This document shows positions 24,640 through 33,228 of a stretch of DNA of 64,000 bases, piece by piece (the first letter of the stretch is position 1; the number at the start of each line of letters is the position of its first letter). Below the pieces are notes generated by a model, which searched no databases, was not told where the DNA came from, and was given only the letters and a program-made list of their open reading frames with translations. Position numbers and translations under genes: made by a program. Source of the stretch: Mycolicibacterium rhodesiae JS60 (GTDB lineage Bacteria > Actinomycetota > Actinomycetes > Mycobacteriales > Mycobacteriaceae); NCBI GenBank assembly GCA_000230935.2, contig AGIQ01000002.1, forward strand, positions 124,001 to 188,000. The letters are read 5' to 3'.

Positions 24640-26190
24640 GTGCAGGTCACCAGCATCGGCCACGCCGGTTTTCGGATCGACACCCAGGCGGGAAGCATCC
24701 TGTGCGACCCCTGGCTGAACCCCGCCTATTTCGCCTCGTGGTTCGTCTTCCCCGATAACAGCGCCCTGGACTGGGCCGCCATCGGCGACTGCGACTACCT
24801 CTACGTCTCGCACCTGCACAAGGACCACTTCGACCCCAAGCTGCTCGCTGACTACGTGAACAAGGACGCCGTCGTTCTGCTGCCGGACTTTCCGGTACCC
24901 GACCTACGGCGCGAACTCGAGAAGGTGGGCTTCCACCGGTTCTACGAAACCGCCGACTCGGTCAAACATCGAATCAGCGGCCCCAAGGGCGAGCTCGACA
25001 TCATGATCGTCGCGCTGCGAGCACCGGCCGACGGGCCCATCGGTGACTCCGGATTGATCGTCTCCGACGGCACCACGACGGCGTTCAACATGAACGACTC
25101 GCGACCGCTGGCCGTCGACGTGCTGGCCGAGGCATTCGGCCCCATCGACGTGCACATGCTGCAGTACTCGGGCGCAATCTGGTATCCGATGGTCTATGAC
25201 ATGCCCGCGCGCGCGAAGGAGTCTTTCGGGACACAGAAGCGTCAGCGCGGCATGGATCGCTGCCGGCAGTTCATCTCGGATGTCGGTGCGACGTGGGTGA
25301 TTCCATCGGCCGGGCCGCCGTGTTTCCTGGACCCCGCGCTGCGCGATCTCAACGACGATCATGGCGACCCCGCCAACATCTTCCCCGACCAGATGGTCTT
25401 CCTCGAGCAGATGCGGCGCAACGGCAACGACGGCGGGCTGCTGATGATCCCCGGCTCGGTTGCCGAATTCACTGGACCACAACTGGATTCGCTGACACAC
25501 CCGGTGCCGACCGCCCACGCGGAGGCGATCTTCACCACTGGTAAGGCGGACTACATCGCGGCATATGCCGAGCGGATGGCGCCGGTGCTGGCCGCGGAGA
25601 AGGCAAGATGGGCGCCGGCAGCCGGCGAATCGCTGCTGGAGCCGTTGCGGGCCAAGTTCGAGCCGATCATGTTGCAGAGCGACCAGATCTGCGATGGCAT
25701 CGGCTATGCAGTGGAGCTGCGGCTGGGTCCGGAGACCATCGTTTTGGACTTCCCGAAACGCGCTGTGCGGGAGCCGATCGCGGATGAGAAATTTCGCTAC
25801 GGCTTCGAGATCGCACCGGAGCTGGTGCGCACGGTGCTGCGCGATGACGAGCCCGACTGGGTGAATACCATCTTCCTGTCCACCCGGTTCCGGGCGTGGC
25901 GGGTCGGCGGGTACAACGAGTATCTGTACACGTTCTTCAAGTGCCTGACCGACGAGCGGATCGCCTACGCCGATGGTTGGTTCGCCGAGGCGCACGACGA
26001 CACTTCCGACGTGACGCTGGATGGCTGGACGATGCAGCGCCGCTGCCCGCACCTGAAGGCCGACTTGTCGAAATTCGGTGTGGTCGAAGGTTCGACGCTG
26101 ACATGCAACCTGCACGGCTGGCAGTGGAACCTGGAGAACGGGCGCTGCCTGACCACCAGGGGGCACGAATTGCGGTGCTCCCGGCAATGA
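24640..26190 (+). CDS. Metallo-beta-lactamase fold / Rieske iron-sulphur fusion (Rv3818-like)
   Basis: A 516-residue two-domain protein. The N-terminal metallo-beta-lactamase-like domain has the metal motif HLHKDH (His58, His60, Asp62, His63). The C-terminal 50 residues are a Rieske [2Fe-2S] domain with Cys469-x-His471 and Cys489-x2-His492 followed by GWQW. A middle region without recognised domain separates them. The GTG at 24640 gives exactly the length of Rv3818 (516) and is preceded by a purine-rich ribosome-binding site at about 24624-24633; an earlier in-frame GTG at 24613 is less likely. The combination resembles CMP-sialic-acid hydroxylase-type proteins, which also pair these folds, so an oxygenase or electron-transfer function is inferred but unproven. 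Confidence 0.88.
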   Translation: MQVTSIGHAGFRIDTQAGSILCDPWLNPAYFASWFVFPDNSALDWAAIGDCDYLYVSHLHKDHFDPKLLADYVNKDAVVLLPDFPVPDLRRELEKVGFHRFYETADSVKHRISGPKGELDIMIVALRAPADGPIGDSGLIVSDGTTTAFNMNDSRPLAVDVLAEAFGPIDVHMLQYSGAIWYPMVYDMPARAKESFGTQKRQRGMDRCRQFISDVGATWVIPSAGPPCFLDPALRDLNDDHGDPANIFPDQMVFLEQMRRNGNDGGLLMIPGSVAEFTGPQLDSLTHPVPTAHAEAIFTTGKADYIAAYAERMAPVLAAEKARWAPAAGESLLEPLRAKFEPIMLQSDQICDGIGYAVELRLGPETIVLDFPKRAVREPIADEKFRYGFEIAPELVRTVLRDDEPDWVNTIFLSTRFRAWRVGGYNEYLYTFFKCLTDERIAYADGWFAEAHDDTSDVTLDGWTMQRRCPHLKADLSKFGVVEGSTLTCNLHGWQWNLENGRCLTTRGHELRCSRQ

Positions 26191-26528
26191 GCGCGCCACC
26201 GCAGCAGCACTACGACGACGGCCTGGTTCAGCTGGACCGGTTCGCCCTGACGTTGCGGCGCTACCACTTTCCGTCGGGCACCGCGAAGGTGATCCCGCTG
26301 CAGGCGATCAAGGGGTACAAGGCCGAGCCACTGGGATTGTGGATGCAGCGCTTCCGGCTCTGGGGCAGTTCAGACCTGCGGCGCTGGCTGCCGCTGGACA
26401 TCTACCGGCCGATCAAGTCGACACTGGTCACCCTCGACGTGCCGGGCACCCAGCCGAGCCCGGCATTCACGCCGGTCAGGCCGCGGGAGTTTGTGAAGGT
26501 GCTCGATGAGCTACTCGGCGGCACCTAA
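26187..26528 (+). CDS. Conserved hypothetical protein (Rv3819-like)
   Basis: A 113-residue soluble protein with no recognised domain. It overlaps the end of the MBL/Rieske gene by four bases (ATGA, 26187-26190), so it is translationally coupled. The M. tuberculosis neighbour Rv3819 has nearly the same length (111) and position. It is rich in aromatic and basic residues (for example RRYHF and MQRFRLWGSSDLRRW) and could be a small accessory of the upstream fusion protein. That is inference from coupling only. Confidence 0.8.
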   Translation: MSAPPQQHYDDGLVQLDRFALTLRRYHFPSGTAKVIPLQAIKGYKAEPLGLWMQRFRLWGSSDLRRWLPLDIYRPIKSTLVTLDVPGTQPSPAFTPVRPREFVKVLDELLGGT

Positions 26529-26537
26529 GCTCAGCGG

Positions 26538-27321
26538 ATGCTCGAGCTGCTCACCAAAGGTGCCGGCACAGCCGCGCACCCTACGCCGCTGCTCTTCGTC
26601 CACGGCGGCTGGCACGGTGCATGGTGCTGGGCCGACAACTTCCTGGATTTCTTCGCCGGGCGGGGATTTCTCGCTGCTGCGGTGAGCCTGCGTGGACACG
26701 CCGGAAGCGGTTCGCCGACACCGTTGAAGTCGTGCACGATAGCCGATTACGTCGACGACATCGCTGCCGCGGCGGCCCAGCTCGGCGCCAGCCCAGCGGT
26801 CGTCGGACATTCGATGGGCGGGCTGGTCGTACAGAAGTATCTCGAGCAGCATGACGCCCCGGCGGCAGTGTTGATGGCGTCACTGCCGTCGCGGTCTGCG
26901 GGTCGCGCTGCGGTGGCCTTCCGCATCATGCGCCGCCATCCGACGCTGTCGTTTCGTTCGTATACCGCTGGCACGGTCGCAGATCTGGTCAATACGCCCC
27001 GGCTTGCGCGCCAACACTTCTTCTGTGATGACACACCGGAATCCGTGGTCGCGGCATGTGCAGAGCGCCTGCAGGCCGAGAGCCACCACGGCGGCGGCTT
27101 GCGCATGCGACTTCGACCCGGCCGGGTCACCACACCCCTGCTGGTTCTCGGCGGCGCAGAAGACCGGGCCGTCAGCACCCGGGGCGGTGCATGCGACGGC
27201 CCGCGACTACGGCACCCGGGCCGAGATATTCAGCGGTATGGGACACAACATGATGCTGGAGCCCGGCTGGCCCTTGGTCGCCGAACGGATCCAGGCCTGG
27301 CTGGCGGGGTTGGGGATCTAG
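26538..27321 (+). pseudogene. Alpha/beta hydrolase, disrupted by a +1 frameshift
   Basis: An alpha/beta hydrolase of about 260 residues broken by one frame change. The first frame holds LLFVHGGWHGAW (oxyanion region) and the nucleophile elbow GHSMGG. It then passes LLVLGGAEDRAVS and goes wrong after about 27176. The expected continuation PGAVHATARDYG and the catalytic-histidine motif GMGHNMM lie in the next frame and end at the TAG at 27321. The total span is one base more than a multiple of three, so one extra base, near the A at 27177 or in the C/G runs beside it, explains the break. It may be a real mutation or a sequencing error. If corrected it would encode a normal full-length esterase/lipase-like enzyme of unknown substrate. 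Confidence 0.85.
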
Positions 27322-28136
27322 GGCTGCCAGACCAGTTGGCGCAGTTCGGAAGCCGCGTCGCTGGCGGTGTCGTAGACCCGCACGATCGCCTCGTCACCGG
27401 GCTGCAGATACGTCGACTCGCCCAGCTTGGTGTAGCGCGTCGCGCCGATGCCGATCAGGACCTTCGCCGGACGGCCGGAGGCCACCATCAGTGCGCCGAC
27501 ATCCTCCAAAGGAGTATCCGCAGAACCTTTTTGGTTGGCCAGCCGCTCGACGATCCAGTCGAGTAGCACCTCGCCGTAGTACGAGTAGCCCAGCAGCGGG
27601 CTGTCCACCCCGTACTCGTGGTGCACACCGTCGGCGGTGCGCAGGTGGCACAGCAGCCGCAACGTCGCGGTCGGGCCGTCCGGGGTGAGATCGCTGATGT
27701 CGAAGAATTGGTGCGCAACGCCTTTGGATGACGGACCCCAGTTCTTCTTGTAGCTGATCTTGGGCGCGTTCGGCCGGCGGATCGAGCAGTCGTTGAACGC
27801 GCCGAGCGCGAACGGGCGCAGCGTGACTACCGTGTCGCCCTCCCACACCACCTCGCACGCCAGGCCGACCTCGGGCTCGATCTGCAGATTGAGCGGGCCC
27901 CCATCATCGGAACCCTCGGTCGGCACCATGAGCGCATCGTGCGAGAGCGGGAACTCCCCCAGGAAGCTGTCGTGACCGGGTGCATACCAGGGGAAAATAC
28001 CCTTGGGTGCGACACCCTCGCTGGCGACGTTGACGAAATCGACTGCCTCACCGGCTTGTTCGAGGTGGCCGGCGAAGTTTCCGGCGACGCCGAAGCCAAA
28101 CCAGCTTTTGACCTCGTCGAGGTCGAGTTCGATCAC
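27318..28136 (-). CDS. Conserved protein with FAH-like features, coupled to serS
   Basis: A 272-residue protein that I do not recognise with certainty; it may belong to the DUF5718 family. The sequence starts [21 protein letters not shown] and contains [19 protein letters not shown] and [13 protein letters not shown], which in order and spacing recall the metal-binding Glu residues, the NDVTARD motif and the K-x-FD-x2-PLGP motif of fumarylacetoacetate hydrolases. A distant FAH-fold member is therefore inferred. I choose the GTG at 28136, which overlaps the serS stop by four bases (GTGA); reading upstream gives Arg-rich shadow sequence inside serS. It is absent from this place in M. tuberculosis. 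Confidence 0.75.
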   Translation of the reverse strand: MIELDLDEVKSWFGFGVAGNFAGHLEQAGEAVDFVNVASEGVAPKGIFPWYAPGHDSFLGEFPLSHDALMVPTEGSDDGGPLNLQIEPEVGLACEVVWEGDTVVTLRPFALGAFNDCSIRRPNAPKISYKKNWGPSSKGVAHQFFDISDLTPDGPTATLRLLCHLRTADGVHHEYGVDSPLLGYSYYGEVLLDWIVERLANQKGSADTPLEDVGALMVASGRPAKVLIGIGATRYTKLGESTYLQPGDEAIVRVYDTASDAASELRQLVWQP

Positions 28137-29386
28137 GGTTGCAGGACCTCCGCCCCGACGTAAGGCACCAGGGCGGCGGGAACACGCACGCTGCCGTCTG
28201 GCTGTTGATGGTTTTCCAGGATCGCGACCAGCCACCGGGTGGTGGCCAGCGTGCCGTTGAGCGTCGCCGCAATCTGCGGCTTGCCGTTCTCGTCGCGGTA
28301 TCGGGTGGCCAGCCTGCGGGCCTGGAACGTCGTGCAGTTCGAGGTCGAGGTCAGCTCACGGTAGGCCTGTTGAGTGGGAACCCATGCCTCACAGTCGAAT
28401 TTGCGGGCCGCGGAGGAACCGAGATCTCCAGCGGCCACGTCGATCACCCGGTAGGGCACGTCGATGAGCTCGAGCATCTGGCGCTGCCAGCCCAGCAGCC
28501 GCTGATGTTCAGCCTCGGCTTCGTCGGGGCGGCAGTACACGAAACCCTCCACCTTGTCGAACTGATGCACCCGGATGATGCCGCGGGTGTCCTTGCCGTA
28601 GCTGCCTGCCTCGCGCCGGAAGCACGACGACCACCCGGCGTAACGCAGCGGACCGCCGGACAGGTCGAGGATCTCGTCGGAGTGATAGCCGGCCAGCGGC
28701 ACCTCCGAGGTCCCGACAAGGTACAGGTCGTCGTCGGGGAGGTGGTAGATCTCCTCGGCGTGGGCACCGAGGAATCCGGTGCCTGCCATCACTTCGGGGC
28801 GCACCAGCACCGGCGGGATCATCAAGGTGAAGCCGTTCTCGGTCGCCACCCGTACCGCCAGCTGCAGCAGGCCCAGCTGCAGCAGCGCGCCGCGGCCGGT
28901 CAGGAAGTAGAACCGCGAGCCGGACACCTTGGCGCCGCGTTCCATGTCAATCAGCCCGAGCGTCTCGCCGAGCTCGAGGTGATCCTTCGGATTCTCGATG
29001 TCCCGCGGCTGGCCCACCACATCGAGCACGACAAAATCGTCCTCGCCGCCGGCCGGGACGCCGTCGATGATGACGTTCTGGATGCTCATGTGCGCGCTGG
29101 CGAAGGCCGCCTCGGCCTGGGTCTGCGCGGATTCCGCCGACTTGACCTGGGCGGCAAGTTCTTTAGCCCGCTCCAGCAAGGCGGGCCGCTCGTCCGGGGA
29201 CGACGAACCGACCTTCTTGCTGGCGGCCTTCTGCTCGGCCCGCAGTGAATCGGCGGCCGAAATCGCCGCCCGGCGCGCGGCGTCGGCGTCCAGCAGGGCG
29301 TCGACGAGGCCCGGGTCCTCACCACGGCTGAGCTGGGACCGCCGTACCGCATCGGGGTCGTCGCGCAGCAGTTTCAGGTCGATCAC
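28133..29386 (-). CDS. serS: Seryl-tRNA synthetase
   Basis: Class II aminoacyl-tRNA synthetase that charges tRNA-Ser (and tRNA-Sec where present). The 417-residue protein has the N-terminal antiparallel coiled-coil arm (about residues 30-100, Ala/Lys/Glu rich) that grips the long variable arm of tRNA-Ser. Motif 2 ([14 protein letters not shown]) and motif 3 ([15 protein letters not shown]) of class II enzymes are clear. The start is the GTG at 29386 giving [11 protein letters not shown], as in other SerS proteins (419 residues in M. tuberculosis). It is divergent from the septum-formation gene. Confidence 0.97.
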   Translation of the reverse strand: MIDLKLLRDDPDAVRRSQLSRGEDPGLVDALLDADAARRAAISAADSLRAEQKAASKKVGSSSPDERPALLERAKELAAQVKSAESAQTQAEAAFASAHMSIQNVIIDGVPAGGEDDFVVLDVVGQPRDIENPKDHLELGETLGLIDMERGAKVSGSRFYFLTGRGALLQLGLLQLAVRVATENGFTLMIPPVLVRPEVMAGTGFLGAHAEEIYHLPDDDLYLVGTSEVPLAGYHSDEILDLSGGPLRYAGWSSCFRREAGSYGKDTRGIIRVHQFDKVEGFVYCRPDEAEAEHQRLLGWQRQMLELIDVPYRVIDVAAGDLGSSAARKFDCEAWVPTQQAYRELTSTSNCTTFQARRLATRYRDENGKPQIAATLNGTLATTRWLVAILENHQQPDGSVRVPAALVPYVGAEVLQP

Positions 29387-29506
29387 GCCCGCAACCCTAG
29401 CTATTGCCGTCGGCCGCCACGTCGGCCCCTCCGGGGAGAACGCACAGCACAACCCCATAACAGTACAACTGCATCACTTGTCACACGACTGCGCGCGCCT
29501 GCCACA

Positions 29507-30919
29507 ATGGATTCGATGTTGCAGTTATCCGAGCGTGAGGACACGACGCCCGAGCTGCCCGAAACGGGCGTGCCGCGGCGCACGTTCCTGGGCGCCTTCG
29601 CGGCCACGTCGACCCGCCGGGTGCTCCTGCTGACCGCGCTCGGCGGCCTGTTGATCGCCGGTGTCGTCACCGCCCTGCCGATCGGGCTGAACAATCGCCT
29701 GGACGGGTACGCCGGCTCCGATCCCCTCTCGGGCGCCAAGGGCACCGCCGCGTTCGCCAACGCCAAGGCGGGCAACTGCCTGAACTGGCCCGGCAAGGAC
29801 CCCGACGCGGCCACCGTCGTCGACTGCAAGAACGACCACCGCTTCGAGGTCGCCGAGTCGGTCGACATGAGGACCTACCCAGGCACCGAATACGGACCCG
29901 ACGCCGCACCTCCCAGCGCCGCACGGATCCAGCAGATCAGCCTCGAGCAGTGCCAGCCCGCCGTCGAGCGCTACCTCGGCGACAAGTTCGATCCCAACAG
30001 CAAGTTCACGATCAGCATGCTGTGGTCCGGCGACAAGGCCTGGAAGCAGGACGGCGAGAGGCGCATGCTGTGCGGCCTGCAGCTGCCGGGTCCCGACGGG
30101 CAGCAGACCCAGTTCAAGGGCCGGGTGGCCGAGGTCGACCAGTCCAAGGTCTGGCCGGCCGGCACCTGCCTCGGCATCGACCCGCCCACCAATCAGCCGA
30201 CCGACGTCCCGGTCGACTGCGGCGCACCACACGCCATGGAGGTCACCGGCGCGGTCAACCTGGCGGAGAAGTTTCCCGGCGGGCTGCCTTCGGACGCCGA
30301 CCAGGACGCCTTTATCAAGGACGTCTGCACCCGGATGACTGACGCCTATCTGGCGCCACTGCAGCTGCGCTCCACGACGCTGACGCTCATCTACAGCACG
30401 ATCTCGCTGCCGAGCTGGACAGCGGGCAGCCACCAGGTGGCCTGCAGTATCGGCGCCACCCTGGGCAACGGGGGTTGGGCGACGCTGATCAACCCGGCCA
30501 AGGGTGCGCTGCTGATCAACGGGATGCCCCCGATCCCGCCGCCCGATATTCCGCAAGAGCGGCTGAGTCTTCCGTCGATCCCGCTGCTGCCCAGCGTGCC
30601 GACGACGCAGTACTCGCCGTCGACCAGCGACAGCAGCCAGTCGGGCCAGTCGACGCAGTCAACCCAGACCCAGCATCTGCCGGGACAGTCGACGCAGCAG
30701 ACGCAGGCACCGACCTCGACGGCGGCCCCCACCCCCACCGAGGGCCCCCCGCCGCAACAGGGCAACATCCTCAACGGCGAGTTCGTACCTGCGCAGCCGG
30801 TGCCGCCGCCACCGCCGCTCGACGCGCCCCCGATGGACGGACCGCCGCCCGCTGAACCACCACCACCGCCCGCCGGCCCGCCGCCGGGACCGGCCGACGT
30901 TCCGCTTCCACCGGCTTAG
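29507..30919 (+). CDS. Septum-formation-family membrane protein (Rv3835-like)
   Basis: A 470-residue protein with a cytosolic N-terminus, a single membrane segment at about residues 44-65, an extracytoplasmic Septum_form-type domain with conserved cysteines (for example in AGNCLNW, VVDCKNDH, EQCQPAV), and a long Pro/Gln/Ser-rich tail. The family is linked to cell division or wall septation in actinobacteria, but no biochemical activity is known. Two ATGs are in frame (29507 and 29516). A possible promoter (TTGTCA at 29478-29483 and CACAAT at 29503-29508) would start transcription almost at the second ATG, so a leaderless mRNA from 29516 is conceivable. Confidence 0.85.
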   Translation: MDSMLQLSEREDTTPELPETGVPRRTFLGAFAATSTRRVLLLTALGGLLIAGVVTALPIGLNNRLDGYAGSDPLSGAKGTAAFANAKAGNCLNWPGKDPDAATVVDCKNDHRFEVAESVDMRTYPGTEYGPDAAPPSAARIQQISLEQCQPAVERYLGDKFDPNSKFTISMLWSGDKAWKQDGERRMLCGLQLPGPDGQQTQFKGRVAEVDQSKVWPAGTCLGIDPPTNQPTDVPVDCGAPHAMEVTGAVNLAEKFPGGLPSDADQDAFIKDVCTRMTDAYLAPLQLRSTTLTLIYSTISLPSWTAGSHQVACSIGATLGNGGWATLINPAKGALLINGMPPIPPPDIPQERLSLPSIPLLPSVPTTQYSPSTSDSSQSGQSTQSTQTQHLPGQSTQQTQAPTSTAAPTPTEGPPPQQGNILNGEFVPAQPVPPPPPLDAPPMDGPPPAEPPPPPAGPPPGPADVPLPPA

Positions 30920-31269
30920 TGCCCGTCTGGATGAACCCGCAGCGGTTCGAGGAATTGGTCGGTGACGCACTGGATTTGATTCCGCCCGGACTGGCCAAGG
31001 CGATCGACAATGTCGTGATCCTGGTCGAGGATCAGCACCCGGAGGACCCGGAACTGCTGGGCCTGTACGAGGGCGTGGCGCTCACCGAGCGCGATTCAAG
31101 TTACGCCGGATCACTGCCCGACACCGTGACGATCTACCGGGAACCGCTGCTAGACATGTGCGATAGCGAGGCCGACGTGGTCGAGGAAGTCGCGATCACC
31201 GTAATCCACGAGATTGCACATCATTTCGGGATCGACGACGATCGTCTTCACGAATTAGGTTGGGGATGA
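30919..31269 (+). CDS. Minimal zincin metallopeptidase (Rv3836-like)
   Basis: A 116-residue protein of the small zincin family (minimal MMP-like domain). The zinc motif is HEIAHHFGIDD, matching HExxHxxGxxD with His97, Glu98 and His101 near the C-terminus. The GTG start overlaps the stop of the septum-formation gene by one base, so the two are translationally coupled, as Rv3835-Rv3836 are adjacent in M. tuberculosis. There is no signal peptide, so it should be cytosolic. The substrate is unknown. Confidence 0.88.
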   Translation: MPVWMNPQRFEELVGDALDLIPPGLAKAIDNVVILVEDQHPEDPELLGLYEGVALTERDSSYAGSLPDTVTIYREPLLDMCDSEADVVEEVAITVIHEIAHHFGIDDDRLHELGWG

Positions 31270-31276
31270 GCTATTT

Positions 31277-32017
31277 TCAGCGCGCTGGATCGCCGTTCCA
31301 GGTGAAGCTGTTGACATACTTGCCCATGTCCTGAGCGATTTGCACGTTGGCCCCCGATGGCAGGCCGGGACCGAAATCCGGGCCGAATGCGTGGTAGGGG
31401 CCGACCGCACCGGCCACCAGCGCGAGGTCGTTCTTGACCGAGACCAACAGCACCGTGCGAATGCGGATGTAGCTGTTACTGGTGCCCTGTGGCCACGAGT
31501 CGGCCACCTCCCCGTAGCCGGGCTGATAGCCGACCATCGCGTTGGGGATCTCGTACGCGATCTTGGCATCGGGGAACTTCTGCTTCAACAGGTCGCGGGC
31601 GATCGTCTGCGCGCTGCGGCCGTTGGCAGGTTCCGAGAACAGCTGCATGACACCGGTATCGCCGCCGGTGAACTTCGCGGTCACGCCGTTGTCCTTGGTC
31701 TCGATCTCATAGGCCGAGCCCGGTGCGGGATAGGACACCGAGAAGGACCCGTCGGCGGCGGTGAACCGGGGCAGACCTGTCACGGGTGTGCCCATCGGCG
31801 GGGCGCCGCATTCCGGCGGGCACATGTAGCGCGGTGCCTTCTTCGTCACCATCAGCGACACCCCGACGAGTACGGCTGCGACGACCACGATTCCGACCAC
31901 CCACAAGCCGAGGGTGCGCCTGGAGCGGACCTGCCGAACCTCGGGGGCGAGATACGTCCCCCGAGGCAGGGCGTAGCCCGGGAACTGCTCCTCGGGAGCC
32001 CCCGCGGGTGAGGTCAC
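31277..32017 (-). CDS. Membrane-anchored exported protein of unknown function
   Basis: A 246-residue protein with a short cytosolic N-terminus, one membrane segment (about residues 36-58), a Cys pair in MCPPECGAPP just outside the membrane, and a soluble extracytoplasmic domain. The family is not recognised. Its start overlaps the end of the zinc-ribbon membrane gene by four bases, making it the last gene of a three-gene unit with a sedolisin protease. A role as a secreted accessory or substrate of that protease is speculation. Confidence 0.75.
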   Translation of the reverse strand: MTSPAGAPEEQFPGYALPRGTYLAPEVRQVRSRRTLGLWVVGIVVVAAVLVGVSLMVTKKAPRYMCPPECGAPPMGTPVTGLPRFTAADGSFSVSYPAPGSAYEIETKDNGVTAKFTGGDTGVMQLFSEPANGRSAQTIARDLLKQKFPDAKIAYEIPNAMVGYQPGYGEVADSWPQGTSNSYIRIRTVLLVSVKNDLALVAGAVGPYHAFGPDFGPGLPSGANVQIAQDMGKYVNSFTWNGDPAR

Positions 32018-33228
32018 GACCCCTCCGCGGCGACCCGCACCGGCCGCGCTTCACGCCGTTCGTGCCGCGACGCGCGTGACGAGGCCCGCGTCGCCACACC
32101 GCAGGCCGGACAGAAAGCCATATCCGGCACGACGTGCTCACAATGGATACAGAGCAGCGGCTCGTCACGCTCGATCGGATCAGGTGCCTCGTGCATCAGC
32201 GCGAGTTGCAGGGCGATCCGCAGCAGTACCAGCACGACGAGTGTCATCACGAGGTGGACCGCGAGCATCCGCAATTGCGGCATCCCCATGATGTCGGTGA
32301 CCGCACCCCCGGTATGGATCAGCACCACCACGATGGCGAGCACGACCAGCACCGCGCGAATTCGGCCGGGATGCTCATGCGGGTTGGAGTCCGGCCCCTT
32401 GAACCACAGCGCGACGCCGACCATGCCGCCGGCGACCGCGGCGGTCAGCGGAATCGTCACGCCGCACAAGATGGCCTCGACGAGCAGGCTCGTGAAGGGC
32501 CGGCTGTGCGCCAACAGTCCGGTGGCGAATTGTGGCGCCAGCCGCGTCAACGTCGCCCCAGCGGCGAACATCAGTGCCGCCAGGGCACCGATTACGAAGC
32601 CGTCCAACGATTCTCGCGACGTGGGCCGCAGCAGACGCACCAAGACAGTGGGCACCAGCATGAGGATCATGCCACCGGCAGGGATCGCGATGCCCTCGCG
32701 CATGAGGTGGTGAATGGCCAGGCCGGCGGCCATCGGGACACCGTAGGCCTTGGCGACCATCTGACCGGTCAAGAGCACCCAACCAACCCCGAGTGCCGCA
32801 CCAAGGGTGCCCGTCAGAGCCATCGCCCACATCGACATGTCGCGGTAGACAGCCGACTCGCTGACGTAGAGCACGAACAACAGCGGCAGCCCGAGGGCAG
32901 CGATGGTGATCCCTGCCGCAGGCAACTTGACGACAGCGCACCCGACGAGACCAACGAGGATCAGCCCGAGGCCCACCCGAAACGGCGTCCGGGACCGCTG
33001 CGGCAGATGGGGGAACAGTGAGCTGGCGATCGCGGGCCGGAGCACGCCCTCGCCGGGCGATGCGCCGAAGGTGTCGCCGCGCAGCTTTCGCAACCAGCGC
33101 GGGCCGGGCTTCTCCTCTGATGCCAGATGCGCACCGCAATAGCCGCAGAACGCTCCGGCCGGGACGTCGATCCGGCAGACCCCGCATTCCATGGTGGGCA
33201 CGTCGTCGTCGTCATCCGGGACGGTCAT
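32014..33228 (-). CDS. Multi-pass membrane protein with two zinc-ribbon motifs
   Basis: A 404-residue protein with a zinc ribbon at each end: CGVC...CGYC near residues 16-33 and CIHC...CPAC near residues 360-380. Between them lie about eight hydrophobic membrane segments. No enzyme motif is seen. It overlaps both neighbours by four bases (33225-33228 and 32014-32017), so all three genes are likely one operon. It was probably retained as a membrane partner of the S53 protease. Function is unknown. Confidence 0.8.
   Translation of the reverse strand: MTVPDDDDDVPTMECGVCRIDVPAGAFCGYCGAHLASEEKPGPRWLRKLRGDTFGASPGEGVLRPAIASSLFPHLPQRSRTPFRVGLGLILVGLVGCAVVKLPAAGITIAALGLPLLFVLYVSESAVYRDMSMWAMALTGTLGAALGVGWVLLTGQMVAKAYGVPMAAGLAIHHLMREGIAIPAGGMILMLVPTVLVRLLRPTSRESLDGFVIGALAALMFAAGATLTRLAPQFATGLLAHSRPFTSLLVEAILCGVTIPLTAAVAGGMVGVALWFKGPDSNPHEHPGRIRAVLVVLAIVVVLIHTGGAVTDIMGMPQLRMLAVHLVMTLVVLVLLRIALQLALMHEAPDPIERDEPLLCIHCEHVVPDMAFCPACGVATRASSRASRHERREARPVRVAAEGS

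Noticed and set aside
30541..30919. PE/PPE or PGRS-like protein
   Set aside because: The Pro/Gln-rich tail belongs to a septum-formation-type membrane protein and has no PE or PPE motif.
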